Of a DNA stretch of 64,000 nt, positions 33,332 to 42,185 are shown in pieces. Both the position numbers and the translations under genes were made by a program. Position 1 is the stretch's first letter; every line of letters starts with the position of its first letter. The notes under the pieces are model-generated. The model ran no database searches. It was given only the letters and a program-made list of their open reading frames with translations, and was not told the origin of the DNA. Source of the stretch: Deinandra increscens subsp. villosa (lineage: Eukaryota; Streptophyta; Magnoliopsida; Asterales; Asteraceae); the NCBI GenBank assembly GCA_039602395.1, contig JBCNJP010000020.1:16532483-16596482 (forward strand), written 5' to 3'.

Positions 33332-34542
33332 AGTGGTATCAGAGCGTATAACGTTCTTAAGGACCTAAATCTCTTTGTTGACGAGAACAAGAGACATCTG
33401 ATTAGGAGCAGTCTCAAGGGAACAAAAGTCGGTTGACTACAAGGAAGATTCCAAGATAAAAATCGTTTTTTTGTGCAACATAAAAATCGTTTTTGTGGTC
33501 CTCTTGCAACCAAACGAAAAAGTTCCAAGGAAGATTTCTGATCAAGAACAAGAAGGATAGACCAAAGTCGCGGCCGTCCACGATAACTCTTGATCACTAA
33601 TTCACGTTGACTTCAAGTTGGAAGTTTACAAAACAACTAATATTGTTGACTTTACGTTGAAGTCACAAAACAATTAGTTTTTTGGGGTGACAACTTGCAG
33701 GTGCTAATTGTGGGCAAATTGACTGCCGAATTTAATTAGGAAGTAGCACGCATCCGATCTACTGCGTATCTTGATTCAAGAAAGTTGCCGCAATATTTAA
33801 TTTGTGCTTTTACGATCAAGATTTAGAATTAAAGTGATAAAGAAGCTGCAAAAGAAACTTTGAATTTGCAAAGTACGCCACTGCCACGTGTTCTTTGAAG
33901 CATACAACTAATTACGAATGGTGCTCGGCAATTACTGACAGAAGTCGACCACAAAGTCCAATTAATTTGTTACTTGTACGTGATCAAGAAGAGAAAAAAA
34001 ATTAGGTTGAACAAGTTGGTTTAACCGGGTGCGTTTGCCAAGCGACGGGAGAAGTGAAGTGAAGAACCATTGAACGAGAGAGATCAAGAGGCCGACAAGT
34101 TGGTTCGCCTAAGCGATCAAGATCCGGATCAATTTTTCAAGTCATAACCGTTGGGAATTGGTAAGGAAGAACCAACTAGGAGGATCAAAACCAACAAGAT
34201 GATTGGTAAGGAGATCAAGATTCGGATCAAGTTTCTTCAAGAACCACTACCCATGTTTTGATAGCAAGTCAAAGATGAGCCTTAATTCTAAGAGAACTAG
34301 TGAAGATCAAGAAAGCATAGTGTTTACTCGATTAGATGACCAAGATCACAACCAAAGGCGTGGTAATGTGAGTTCATGTGACCGAAGGACAGGTCAAGAA
34401 TGGGGTTGTCAGGATAGTCGAGTCGGGAGGAGCCGATACAACACAGCTAGTGATCGCAGGAAGTTCCAAGGGAATCAAGGTCAAAGAAGACATGCTTGGA
34501 GTCAAAGACCAACCAATTCGAGTTATGAATTAGGGGGGTGAA

Positions 34543-34855
34543 TGTTGGCCCGGTTAATTCATAAACGGCTCACGCTACAAGTCGGTAGATGGGCTCGGTC
34601 CACTTTTAATGAGTAAAGGGGTTGTTCGGTTCTTCTTAATGAGTAGAGGGACTAATACTAACTTTAATAATGTGTTTAGGGTTAGTGGGAGGTATTTGTA
34701 TTAGACTCTAATTTGTTGGCTTGTTTATCAAGTATGTTTTAGGTCTATAAATACTAGAAATCATGTTAGGGTTTTTTTGTACCAATTTCTCCAATAAAGG
34801 TTTTGAGTTATGTTCTTTTATATATTGAGAGTTTTTGGATACCAATTATCCTTGA
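34543..34855 (+). repeat. 3' LTR of the small LTR element
   Basis: Starts TGTTGGCCCGG. Same length as the 5' LTR and nearly identical, with differences visible at the fifth to sixth bases and near the end (AAAGG versus AAAAG, TGTTC versus TTTTC). Confidence 0.85.
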
Positions 34856-35055
34856 CATTCTAACTCGTCACAATAATTATACTTATTTCTTCTTGTTCTC
34901 AACTAAATCTTCATTAACTAAAATGACAGGATAGACACTAAAAAGGTAACAATCACCAACCCATATTATACATATAAAAGCACATATTATTTCATTAATT
35001 GTCATATTCACAAATACAGAAATCAAAGTAGAAACGTATATAAGAAAAAATCATA

Positions 35056-35265
35056 ATTGAGGATAGGATTCAGCAGTTCTTCTTTCCCATTTCCTTCATT
35101 GTTTCTTGCAACTATATTATCTGTCTTGCTTCGAGCTCCAATATCATTTGGCTGGGTGTATTGAGAACCATGGTCACCAATTGCCACACCGCATGACGCT
35201 TGGCCGTGTTCAAGTTCAGATTTGTGGTCAGAACTCGAAACACATAAGTTAATTTGTGCAGCCAT
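35056..35265 (-). pseudogene. Decayed VIT-like (VTL) gene with internal deletion
   Basis: From ATG at 35265 the frame starts MAAQINLCVSSSD, like the intact paralogues (MAAQNDVCI). It jumps after EHGQ directly to ASCGVAIGDHGSQYTQ, which aligns with ACSMAIGEFVSVYSQ in the paralogues, then GKEELLNPILN (paralogues REKEALPNPIL). About 55 residues covering the first membrane helix and part of the second are deleted, and nothing after NPIL is recognisable. A Tat retrotransposon begins 88 bases before the ATG and separates it from its upstream region, which continues at 45878. It cannot make a transporter. Confidence 0.85.
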
Positions 35266-35352
35266 GATGTTCAAAATTAAACAAGAATTTAAAAGATTAC
35301 TTGTGAAAGATGAGTCTCCATATAAGATATATGTGTATATATATAGTGTATC

Positions 35353-36061
35353 TGATGACGTGTGTATGTTCAACGAACAATACAACACACAGGGGTCGAC
35401 CTAAGCAAGGTCGACCACGCATTGCAGTCGAAGCCAGCTTCGACAACACTAGGGTCGAACCTCCAAACCCCACAGGAGGGTCGACCATACAGCAAGCAAC
35501 TCCCAACACACTGACTTTACACAAGTACACATCTTCGGCCAGTCGATGCTCGACCCACCGAAGTACTTGACAGACGTTGCTTCACTTCGGCCAATCGATA
35601 CTCGAACCACCGAAGCTCACACAACAGACCAACGCTCACACGACAATGTCAGAAACATTCCTACAACGTTGTTACGGCCACTAACGGCCTCCACTGAGGG
35701 GACACAAGGACGGCCACGTCAGCAAGGATCGTACCTCTCAGTGGTAGGCGCATTACACAGAGTAAGACAAAGGATTGATGAGTATAAATACTCATCGATC
35801 ATCAGGTAAAAAGTTAAGTTCTCCAACCCTAAAATTCTACCTTCTTCCTTACTCATTTCATCGGAATCCATACTGATTCTCACGCCGGAGCTTGGTCGCA
35901 GGACACCCTGTCCTGCGCTCCAAGAACAACGGTTTGTTACTTGTGCAGATTCCGACGAAGAAGACGTTCATCACCTCATTTCAATCATCCTTGTAGTCTA
36001 ATATCCTCTTCTATCCGTCCTAGGTTTCCTATCCGACAGTCGAAGATATCCAGATTCTACA
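35353..36061 (+). repeat. 5' LTR of the Tat element
   Basis: Canonical TG...CA ends. A TATA box (35783-35790) lies in a perfect palindrome, GATGAGTATAAATACTCATC at 35777-35796, that is repeated in the other LTR at 45588-45607. Direct repeats of CTTCGGCCARTCGATRCTCG occur at about 35535 and 35586. Confidence 0.95.
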
Positions 36062-36075
36062 TTGGCGCCATCACA
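36062..36075 (+). promoter_or_regulatory. Primer-binding site
   Basis: TTGGCGCCATCAC begins immediately after the LTR end, the TGGCGCC-type primer site used by many plant gypsy elements. Confidence 0.8.
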
Positions 36076-36098
36076 CGGTCCTTCATTCATCATCAATC

Positions 36099-39000
36099 AT
36101 GAATGAATCAGAAGAAAACGCAAGAAAAGATAACGCTCCGGCGTTAGAGATGGAGGAACAGCCGTTATCTCCCGGCGGTCGACACGTCATCGAAGACACC
36201 GCAGACGGAGGCGGCTCCGGCGTTCTACAGCTGACGCCGGAGGTCGTCAGTCGTAACTTTCTCCACCTCCGGCAGCTCATGCAAGACCATGTGGCCGCGG
36301 AGCGCATGAAGGGTGTCTGCATCCGTTTGGATTACGATGATCCAACAGATGACCGCATGCATACGCCGATTCCAACGGTAGCCGGCAGCTCCGGCGGAGC
36401 CACATTGAGAGCCATAGCGACAGACAGCACTCGAGTGTCCGTCGACGCAACACAGCAACCAACGCCGACGCCGGTTGTAACCCAGACGCAAGGTTTGCAA
36501 AGGCCAATGCTTTTTCAGCAACAGCCGCCATATTACCCGCAGTTTCAAGGTCAGCAATATTTTCCCCAACAGTTCATGGGCCCCTACGGGCCACAAGGCT
36601 ATCAGATGCCTTATTACATGCCGTTCCCGACGAGTTTGCCGCTATCATCATCCTTGCCACCTTCGGCTTCCGCGGCAGAAACTACCACAAGCACAGGCCC
36701 TGCGCCACAGCTGATTCTTGGTAACCACAATGCGTCGACCCCGACACCTGTCGACGGAGCCACCGCTGTGGACGATTACTCGAAGCCATACATACCCGAT
36801 GAAGAGAGCAAATTCACGGACAGAGTGGAACACGCCCCATGCCCGCCGAAGGCAAAACTGCCAACCGTAGTGAAAACTTATGATGGTAGCACCGACCCGG
36901 ACGATCATTTACACGCCTTTAAGTCGGCTTGTAGCATTTTACAGTGGTCGATACCTACCTGGTGCAAAATGTTTGTCCAAACACTCACAGGGCCGGCAAG
37001 GGTATGGTTTAACTCACTGCCTAATAAATCCATTGATAGCTATGTCCAGCTTCGGCAGCTCTTTGCAGACCACTTCGGCCAACAGCGAAAGTGCACCAAA
37101 GACCCAATTGAGTTGCACAACATAAGGCAAGGTGATCAAGAATCGTTGCGCACCTTCCTGGAAAGATACAAATCAGAGTCCTTAAACATCGGTCACGCCG
37201 ATGAAAGGCAACGAATCTCAGCATTCATACACGGCATAAGAACAAGGCAATTACTCAGGGAAATGAGCGCGCGGGTACCTCTCACAATTCAGGAAGCCTT
37301 CGACCGAACCGAAGCTTTCATTCGTGGGGAAGAAGCAGCACAAGCTAGAGACAGATCTTCGGCAAACCAACCCAGGCAGGGTGGCCGAAATCAGAATCAG
37401 AGAGACAATCGCCGCCCTTGGCAACAAGGCAGCGACCGCAATCAAAGGGAAGACAGACGGCATTCAGGGTTTACGCCCTATGACCGACCGTCGGCATCAA
37501 ATACCAGAGGCAACGAAAGGAAAGAATACCCAAGCCTAACAAAAAGCCCAAAAGAGATCTTGCAGACGGAAGACGCTAGCCGACAGTTCAGCAAACCTAG
37601 AAATATGGGCCCCAACACCACCAATCGGAACATGTCCAAATACTGTGATTTCCATCTGGACAGGGGCCATGATACGGACGACTGTCACCAGCTAAAGAAA
37701 GAAATTGCTCAAGCTGTAAAGACAGGACAGCTAGCACATTTAATGAAAGAGATAAAAGAGCAGAAGCAGAAGAAAGACAAGAAAGCAGATCTTCCAGTGG
37801 TCAACATGACACAAAGTTCGAAATCAAAGAGACCAAGATTGCGAAGAGAAACATGGGCAAATCAAGTCATTTCCTTTCCAGCTCTAGACACCGCCACGCC
37901 GACCCTCAGTCCGATGGTCATAAGAGCCGAAGTCGAAGGTCACAATGTCTATCGTGTGTACATTGACGGAGGCAGTGCCTCAGACATTATGTACAAGCAT
38001 TGCTTTACAAAGCTCGCACCTAATATCCAACAGCAGCTTCGTCCCTCCAAGACCACATTAATGGGCTTCGGCGGCGAAGTGGTAATTCCAACAGGAGAAG
38101 TGGCGCTCTCGGTCACACTGTCCGATAATGCTCATGAGCGGACGGAACGTGTGAACTTCCTGGTTGTCGACAGACCATCGAAATATAACATCCTTTTCGG
38201 CCGACCGTCCATATACAGGTTCGGCTGTGTCGTTTCCACAGCCCACAGCCTAATGAAATTCCCAACAGAAACCGGGGTAGCTTCCATACGATCGGTACAG
38301 GTTGAATGCGATCTAACGGCAGATGTATCCGATGAATTAACTCAAGATAAATGGCGAGTCAACGAAGAACATCCCGACCAGTTGATCACAATCGGAGCAG
38401 ATATTTCAAACCACGTAAGGGAAAAGTTATACAACCTAATGAGAAACAACACTGACGTCTTTGCCTGGACACCAGCCGACATGACTGGTGTATCCCGAAA
38501 GATCACCGAACACATACTCAAGGTCGACCCTAAACAGTTCCCAATCCGGCAAGGCAAAAGAGGTATGGCTCGGGACCGAAGTCAAGCAGTCTGTAACGAA
38601 GTGACACAGTTGGTGAAGGCAGGAATTTTGAAACCCCTCCAGTGGGCAACTTGGGTCGCAAACCCAGTCATGGTAGCCAAAAAAGATGGATCTTGGCGCA
38701 TGTGTGTGGATTTCACAAGCCTAAATAACGCTTGCCCCAAGGATTGCTACCCCCTCCCATCCATTGACGCCAAGGTAGACGCCCTATCGGGCTACACATT
38801 CAAATGCTTCCTCGACGCCTACAAAGGCTATCATCAGATAAAGATGGCAAAAGATGACGAAGATAAAACAGCCTTTCACACTGATAAAGGCATCTACTGC
38901 TACCGCAAGATGCCCTTCGGCCTGAAGAATGCCGGAGCTACTTATCAGCGGCTCATCGATCAAGTCTTCGAACCCCAGATCGGTCGAAACATGGAGGCGT

Positions 39001-39917
39001 ATGTCGACGACTTGGTCATAAAAAGTCATACCGAAGCCGACATGCTCCGAGATATAGAAGAGACCTTCGGAAGACTAAGAGAAGTTAACATGAAACTTAA
39101 TCCCGCAAAGTGCTCTTTCGGCATGAAGCAAGGAAAGTTTTTGGGTCACATTGTTGTCGGCACAGACATCATCGCCAACCCTGACAAGGTACAAGCCATT
39201 AGGCAAATGAGACCTCCCCAGTCGTTGGAGGAATTGCAAAGGTTAAACGGTCGGCTGGCAGCTTTACATAGATTCATCTCTAAATCCGCAGAAAAATCCA
39301 TGCCATTTTTCAAAACTTTGAAGCAGTTTACCGAAACTAAGCAATTCTTATGGAGTGAAGAAGCTGACCGAGCTTTCGAAGATCTAAAGCAAGCCCTGTC
39401 CCAGCTGACACCGGTAACGGCACCAGATACCGGTGAAGACGTGGTTCTTTACCTTTCGGTGGGAAACAACGCCATAAGCTCGGTATTGTGCGCCGAAAGA
39501 CGGGACAACCAAGTTCCTATCTACTTCGTCAGCCGAGCTATGAAAGATGCCGAAACAAGGTATACAAAGTTGGAAAAACTCTTGCTAACTCTGCTGCACA
39601 CTGCAAGAAGGCTACGCCGATACTTTCAGGCTTACAAGATTACAGTCTTAACCAACTTTCCTCTAAAGGAAGTCATTCAGAGACCCGAACACTCTGGCCG
39701 TTTCATCAAATGGGCCATCGAGCTAGGCGAACACGATATTCACTTCAAGCCTCGAACAGCCATCAAAGGCCAGGTGTTAGCAGATTTTGTCTCTGAATTA
39801 CAGGTCACCGACACTCCGGGGCAGCCAACAGACAGTCAGCTCGGCACAGTGCGAGCTGAGCCGAAGGTACCTTTGCCACACAGCTCGATCTGCCTTTCGG
39901 CAAAACGATCATTATGA
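36099..39917 (+). CDS. Tat gag-protease-RT-RNase H polyprotein
   Basis: An uninterrupted 1272-residue frame starts 38 bases after the LTR. Residues 1-240 are low complexity (Pro/Gln/Thr). The gag domain begins near residue 254 (YDGSTDPDDHLHAFKSAC, then WFNSLPNKSI). A Cys-His segment follows (KYCDFHLDRGHDTDDC). The aspartic protease active site reads IDGGSASD with D623, a variant of the usual DTGA/S. RT starts near residue 810, and its catalytic YVDD is at 968-971. The gypsy RNase H is near 1115-1250 (YFVSRAMKDAETRYTKLE, QVLADFVSE). It stops at 39917, before the second RNase H and the integrase, which lie in another frame. In the lineage these parts normally form one polyprotein, so this looks like a frameshift, unless ribosomes shift there. 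Confidence 0.93.
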   Translation: MNESEENARKDNAPALEMEEQPLSPGGRHVIEDTADGGGSGVLQLTPEVVSRNFLHLRQLMQDHVAAERMKGVCIRLDYDDPTDDRMHTPIPTVAGSSGGATLRAIATDSTRVSVDATQQPTPTPVVTQTQGLQRPMLFQQQPPYYPQFQGQQYFPQQFMGPYGPQGYQMPYYMPFPTSLPLSSSLPPSASAAETTTSTGPAPQLILGNHNASTPTPVDGATAVDDYSKPYIPDEESKFTDRVEHAPCPPKAKLPTVVKTYDGSTDPDDHLHAFKSACSILQWSIPTWCKMFVQTLTGPARVWFNSLPNKSIDSYVQLRQLFADHFGQQRKCTKDPIELHNIRQGDQESLRTFLERYKSESLNIGHADERQRISAFIHGIRTRQLLREMSARVPLTIQEAFDRTEAFIRGEEAAQARDRSSANQPRQGGRNQNQRDNRRPWQQGSDRNQREDRRHSGFTPYDRPSASNTRGNERKEYPSLTKSPKEILQTEDASRQFSKPRNMGPNTTNRNMSKYCDFHLDRGHDTDDCHQLKKEIAQAVKTGQLAHLMKEIKEQKQKKDKKADLPVVNMTQSSKSKRPRLRRETWANQVISFPALDTATPTLSPMVIRAEVEGHNVYRVYIDGGSASDIMYKHCFTKLAPNIQQQLRPSKTTLMGFGGEVVIPTGEVALSVTLSDNAHERTERVNFLVVDRPSKYNILFGRPSIYRFGCVVSTAHSLMKFPTETGVASIRSVQVECDLTADVSDELTQDKWRVNEEHPDQLITIGADISNHVREKLYNLMRNNTDVFAWTPADMTGVSRKITEHILKVDPKQFPIRQGKRGMARDRSQAVCNEVTQLVKAGILKPLQWATWVANPVMVAKKDGSWRMCVDFTSLNNACPKDCYPLPSIDAKVDALSGYTFKCFLDAYKGYHQIKMAKDDEDKTAFHTDKGIYCYRKMPFGLKNAGATYQRLIDQVFEPQIGRNMEAYVDDLVIKSHTEADMLRDIEETFGRLREVNMKLNPAKCSFGMKQGKFLGHIVVGTDIIANPDKVQAIRQMRPPQSLEELQRLNGRLAALHRFISKSAEKSMPFFKTLKQFTETKQFLWSEEADRAFEDLKQALSQLTPVTAPDTGEDVVLYLSVGNNAISSVLCAERRDNQVPIYFVSRAMKDAETRYTKLEKLLLTLLHTARRLRRYFQAYKITVLTNFPLKEVIQRPEHSGRFIKWAIELGEHDIHFKPRTAIKGQVLADFVSELQVTDTPGQPTDSQLGTVRAEPKVPLPHSSICLSAKRSL

Positions 39918-41658
39918 GCATATGACTAACGCTACGTTCCATTCACAGGTTCCAGGGCCTTTATCTACGAAAAACAGTGAGGGGTCAGGCGCCGGTGTCG
40001 TCTTAATCGATCCTCAAGGAGTCGAAGTCACATACGCTATCAGGCTAAACTTTCCAAATACCAACAATGAAGCCGAGTATGAAGCACTTCTCGCAGGCCT
40101 TCGCCTGGCAAAACGAATGGGGGTCAAAAAGCTATCAGTCAAGGTCGACTCTCTGCTGGTAACCAATCAAACCACAGGTGAATTCGAAGTTAAAGGCGAA
40201 ACTATGCAAAGGTATGCTGACAAAGTCAAGGAATTAGTCTCCCACTTCGACGAGTTTCAGATCTGTCAGATACCAAGGAGCCAAAACAAGAAGGCGGACG
40301 CCTTGAGCAAATTGGCCTCTTTGGCATATGCGCACCTGACGAAACAGGTCCCTGTCGAAGTCATACACAGTCGGACCGATCAAATAGAAGAAATCTTCAC
40401 AGCCGAAACCGACATCAGCAACAGTTGGATAAGGCCAATTTTTGATTTCCTAAAACACGGCACAGTGCCGGAGTCAACCTTCGAAGCCACAAAGTTAAAA
40501 GCCCAAGCTGCTCAGTACACCATCCACAATGACAAACTCTATAAGAAGTCATATCTCCAACCCCTGTTGCGATGCTTGACGACTGAAGAAGGCATTTACG
40601 TCATGAGTGAGCTACATGAAGGTATCTGCGGAACACATTCAGGACCTCGGTCACTGGTTACTCGAATGATGAACATGGGCTACTACTGGCCGACTATGTA
40701 CACTGACACCGAAAACGAAATACGCAAATGCCGTGGATGTCAGATGCACGCCAGCATACAGCGAGTGCCGAAGCACAACATGATACCTGTGACTTCACCA
40801 TGGCCATTCTACAAATGGGGTATCGACATTGTTGGCCCATTTCCCGAAGCCCCAGGTCGGATCAAGTTCCTAATTGTTGCAGTCGATTACTTCACAAAAT
40901 GGATCGAAGTTAAAGCTGTCGCCACGATCACTGGGAAACAAGTGGTAAGCTTCGTCTGGGAGCAAATCGTCTGCCGATACGGTCTCCCAGGGAAGATAGT
41001 CTCAGACAACGGCAAGCAGTTCGCCGACAACCCATTCAAGTCGTGGTGCCAGGAGTTGCACATAACTCAAGTGTTCACATCTGTGGCGCACCCACAAGCC
41101 AACCGCCAGGTCGAACGCACCAACCGTTCCATCGTCACAGGCATCAAGGCCAGGCTCGGGGAACATGGCAAAGGTTGGTTGAACGAGCTTCCAAGTGTCA
41201 TCTGGGCACTACGAACAACCGAAAGAACGAGCCACGGCCATACTCCATACAGTCTCACCTTCGGATCCGAAGCTGTCATACCGGCCGAAATAGGAATGCC
41301 TACTTACCGAATCGAGAACGTATCGGAGCACACCAATGACTCAGAGCTGCTAGTCAACTTGGCCCTCACGCAGGAACGCCGAGACCTGGCAGCTATCAGC
41401 GAAGCTCGATACAAGAAACAGATGGAAGGTTATTACAACCAACGAGTTCGAAGCATGACCTATCGGCCAGGAGATTATGTCTTCCGAAACAACGAAGCCA
41501 GTCGGCAAGCAGACCAAGGCAAACTGGGACCTAACTGGGAAGGCCCATACCAGATACTCGAAGCTCATGAAAAAGGCTCCTACAAGTTAGCTACTTTGGA
41601 AGGAAAACCAGTCCCTAGGCACTGGAATGCTATGCAACTAAAGAAATGCTACATGTAA
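39787..41658 (+). CDS. Tat second RNase H and integrase
   Basis: The frame is +1 relative to the upstream ORF and overlaps its end by 131 bases. Protein similarity starts only near 39970. The archaeal-type RNase H follows (EGSGAGVVLIDPQG, NNEAEYEALLAGLRLA, RSQNKKADALSKLA). Where the first catalytic aspartate (TDGA-like) is expected, the text is LSTKNS, so that residue seems lost. Integrase has the HHCC finger (LHEGICGTHSG ... CRGCQMHA) and the triad D347 (GIDIVGPF), D407 (VSDNGKQF) and E443 (QVERTNRS), with the usual 35-residue D-E spacing. The C-terminal tail ends in LGPNWEGPYQI and HWNAMQLKKCYM. The true start of translation is unknown, since the first 60 residues are not lineage-like. Confidence 0.88.
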   Translation: MSLNYRSPTLRGSQQTVSSAQCELSRRYLCHTARSAFRQNDHYEHMTNATFHSQVPGPLSTKNSEGSGAGVVLIDPQGVEVTYAIRLNFPNTNNEAEYEALLAGLRLAKRMGVKKLSVKVDSLLVTNQTTGEFEVKGETMQRYADKVKELVSHFDEFQICQIPRSQNKKADALSKLASLAYAHLTKQVPVEVIHSRTDQIEEIFTAETDISNSWIRPIFDFLKHGTVPESTFEATKLKAQAAQYTIHNDKLYKKSYLQPLLRCLTTEEGIYVMSELHEGICGTHSGPRSLVTRMMNMGYYWPTMYTDTENEIRKCRGCQMHASIQRVPKHNMIPVTSPWPFYKWGIDIVGPFPEAPGRIKFLIVAVDYFTKWIEVKAVATITGKQVVSFVWEQIVCRYGLPGKIVSDNGKQFADNPFKSWCQELHITQVFTSVAHPQANRQVERTNRSIVTGIKARLGEHGKGWLNELPSVIWALRTTERTSHGHTPYSLTFGSEAVIPAEIGMPTYRIENVSEHTNDSELLVNLALTQERRDLAAISEARYKKQMEGYYNQRVRSMTYRPGDYVFRNNEASRQADQGKLGPNWEGPYQILEAHEKGSYKLATLEGKPVPRHWNAMQLKKCYM

Positions 41659-42185
41659 TTATAAGTAGGCAAGCGGGCAGGGCCAACACAAACCCTGCCC
41701 TAAGCGCTTCGGCGCCGAAATTCGTAAGAAGGTTATCCGAACCGGGTTATACAGGAAAACATTAATTTGTTCATTTCTCACAACTCAATAAAGTGGTCGA
41801 CCGGTGTGCTCACAACGGCCTAGATACACAGACCTTCTGACCGAACCGGACCACATAGACTATAAATGTAATAGTCGAACCTAGGTTATATTGCGCAAAA
41901 TAAATGTTTAAATACAAAGGCATGTATGCCGAAACAAGGACATAGTCCAAACAATTAAACTATTCATGTAAAAAGGCTACAGCTGACGAGCATTAGTCGT
42001 ATACATGTACACATTCGGAAGGCCGAAGGCCAATCCCAATACTTCTACCATAGAAAGTTCTACAAATTACAAACACATGCAATAAATAAAGTACACAATG
42101 TATTTCAAATTTATTTTCATTACAAAAGATCGAAGCCTATTACAATACATGCGCTTTCACGCTAAGGAAAATACAGACAGAAAAT
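41659..42185. other. Spacer between sense pol and the antisense gene
   Basis: No coding sequence is seen. It is the common 3' side of the two convergent transcription units and should contain the poly(A) signal of the antisense gene (AAATAAA-like motifs are present near 42080-42110). Confidence 0.5.

Larger units (their letters stand above)
33019..34855 (+). mobile_element. Complete small non-autonomous LTR retrotransposon, 1.84 kb
   Basis: Two 313-bp LTRs (33019-33331 and 34543-34855) are flanked by the 5-bp duplication CATTC (33014-33018 and 34856-34860). Directly inside the left LTR is TGGTATCAGAGC (initiator tRNA-Met primer site, from 33334). Directly before the right LTR is the purine tract AGGGGGGTGAA. 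The interior has no gag or pol. One ORF (34203-34541) is basic and Arg/Gln-rich with no recognised domain. The LTRs differ at only a few positions, so insertion is recent. It must rely on enzymes supplied in trans. Confidence 0.9.

Noticed and set aside
35546..35809. 87-residue frame in the Tat LTR, repeated at 45357-45620
   Set aside because: It spans the LTR promoter and TATA palindrome, and its duplication is simply the LTR pair.
36083..39029. Several minus-strand frames opposite gag-pol
   Set aside because: Shadow frames of a long, GC-rich coding sequence. The sense frame carries all known motifs.
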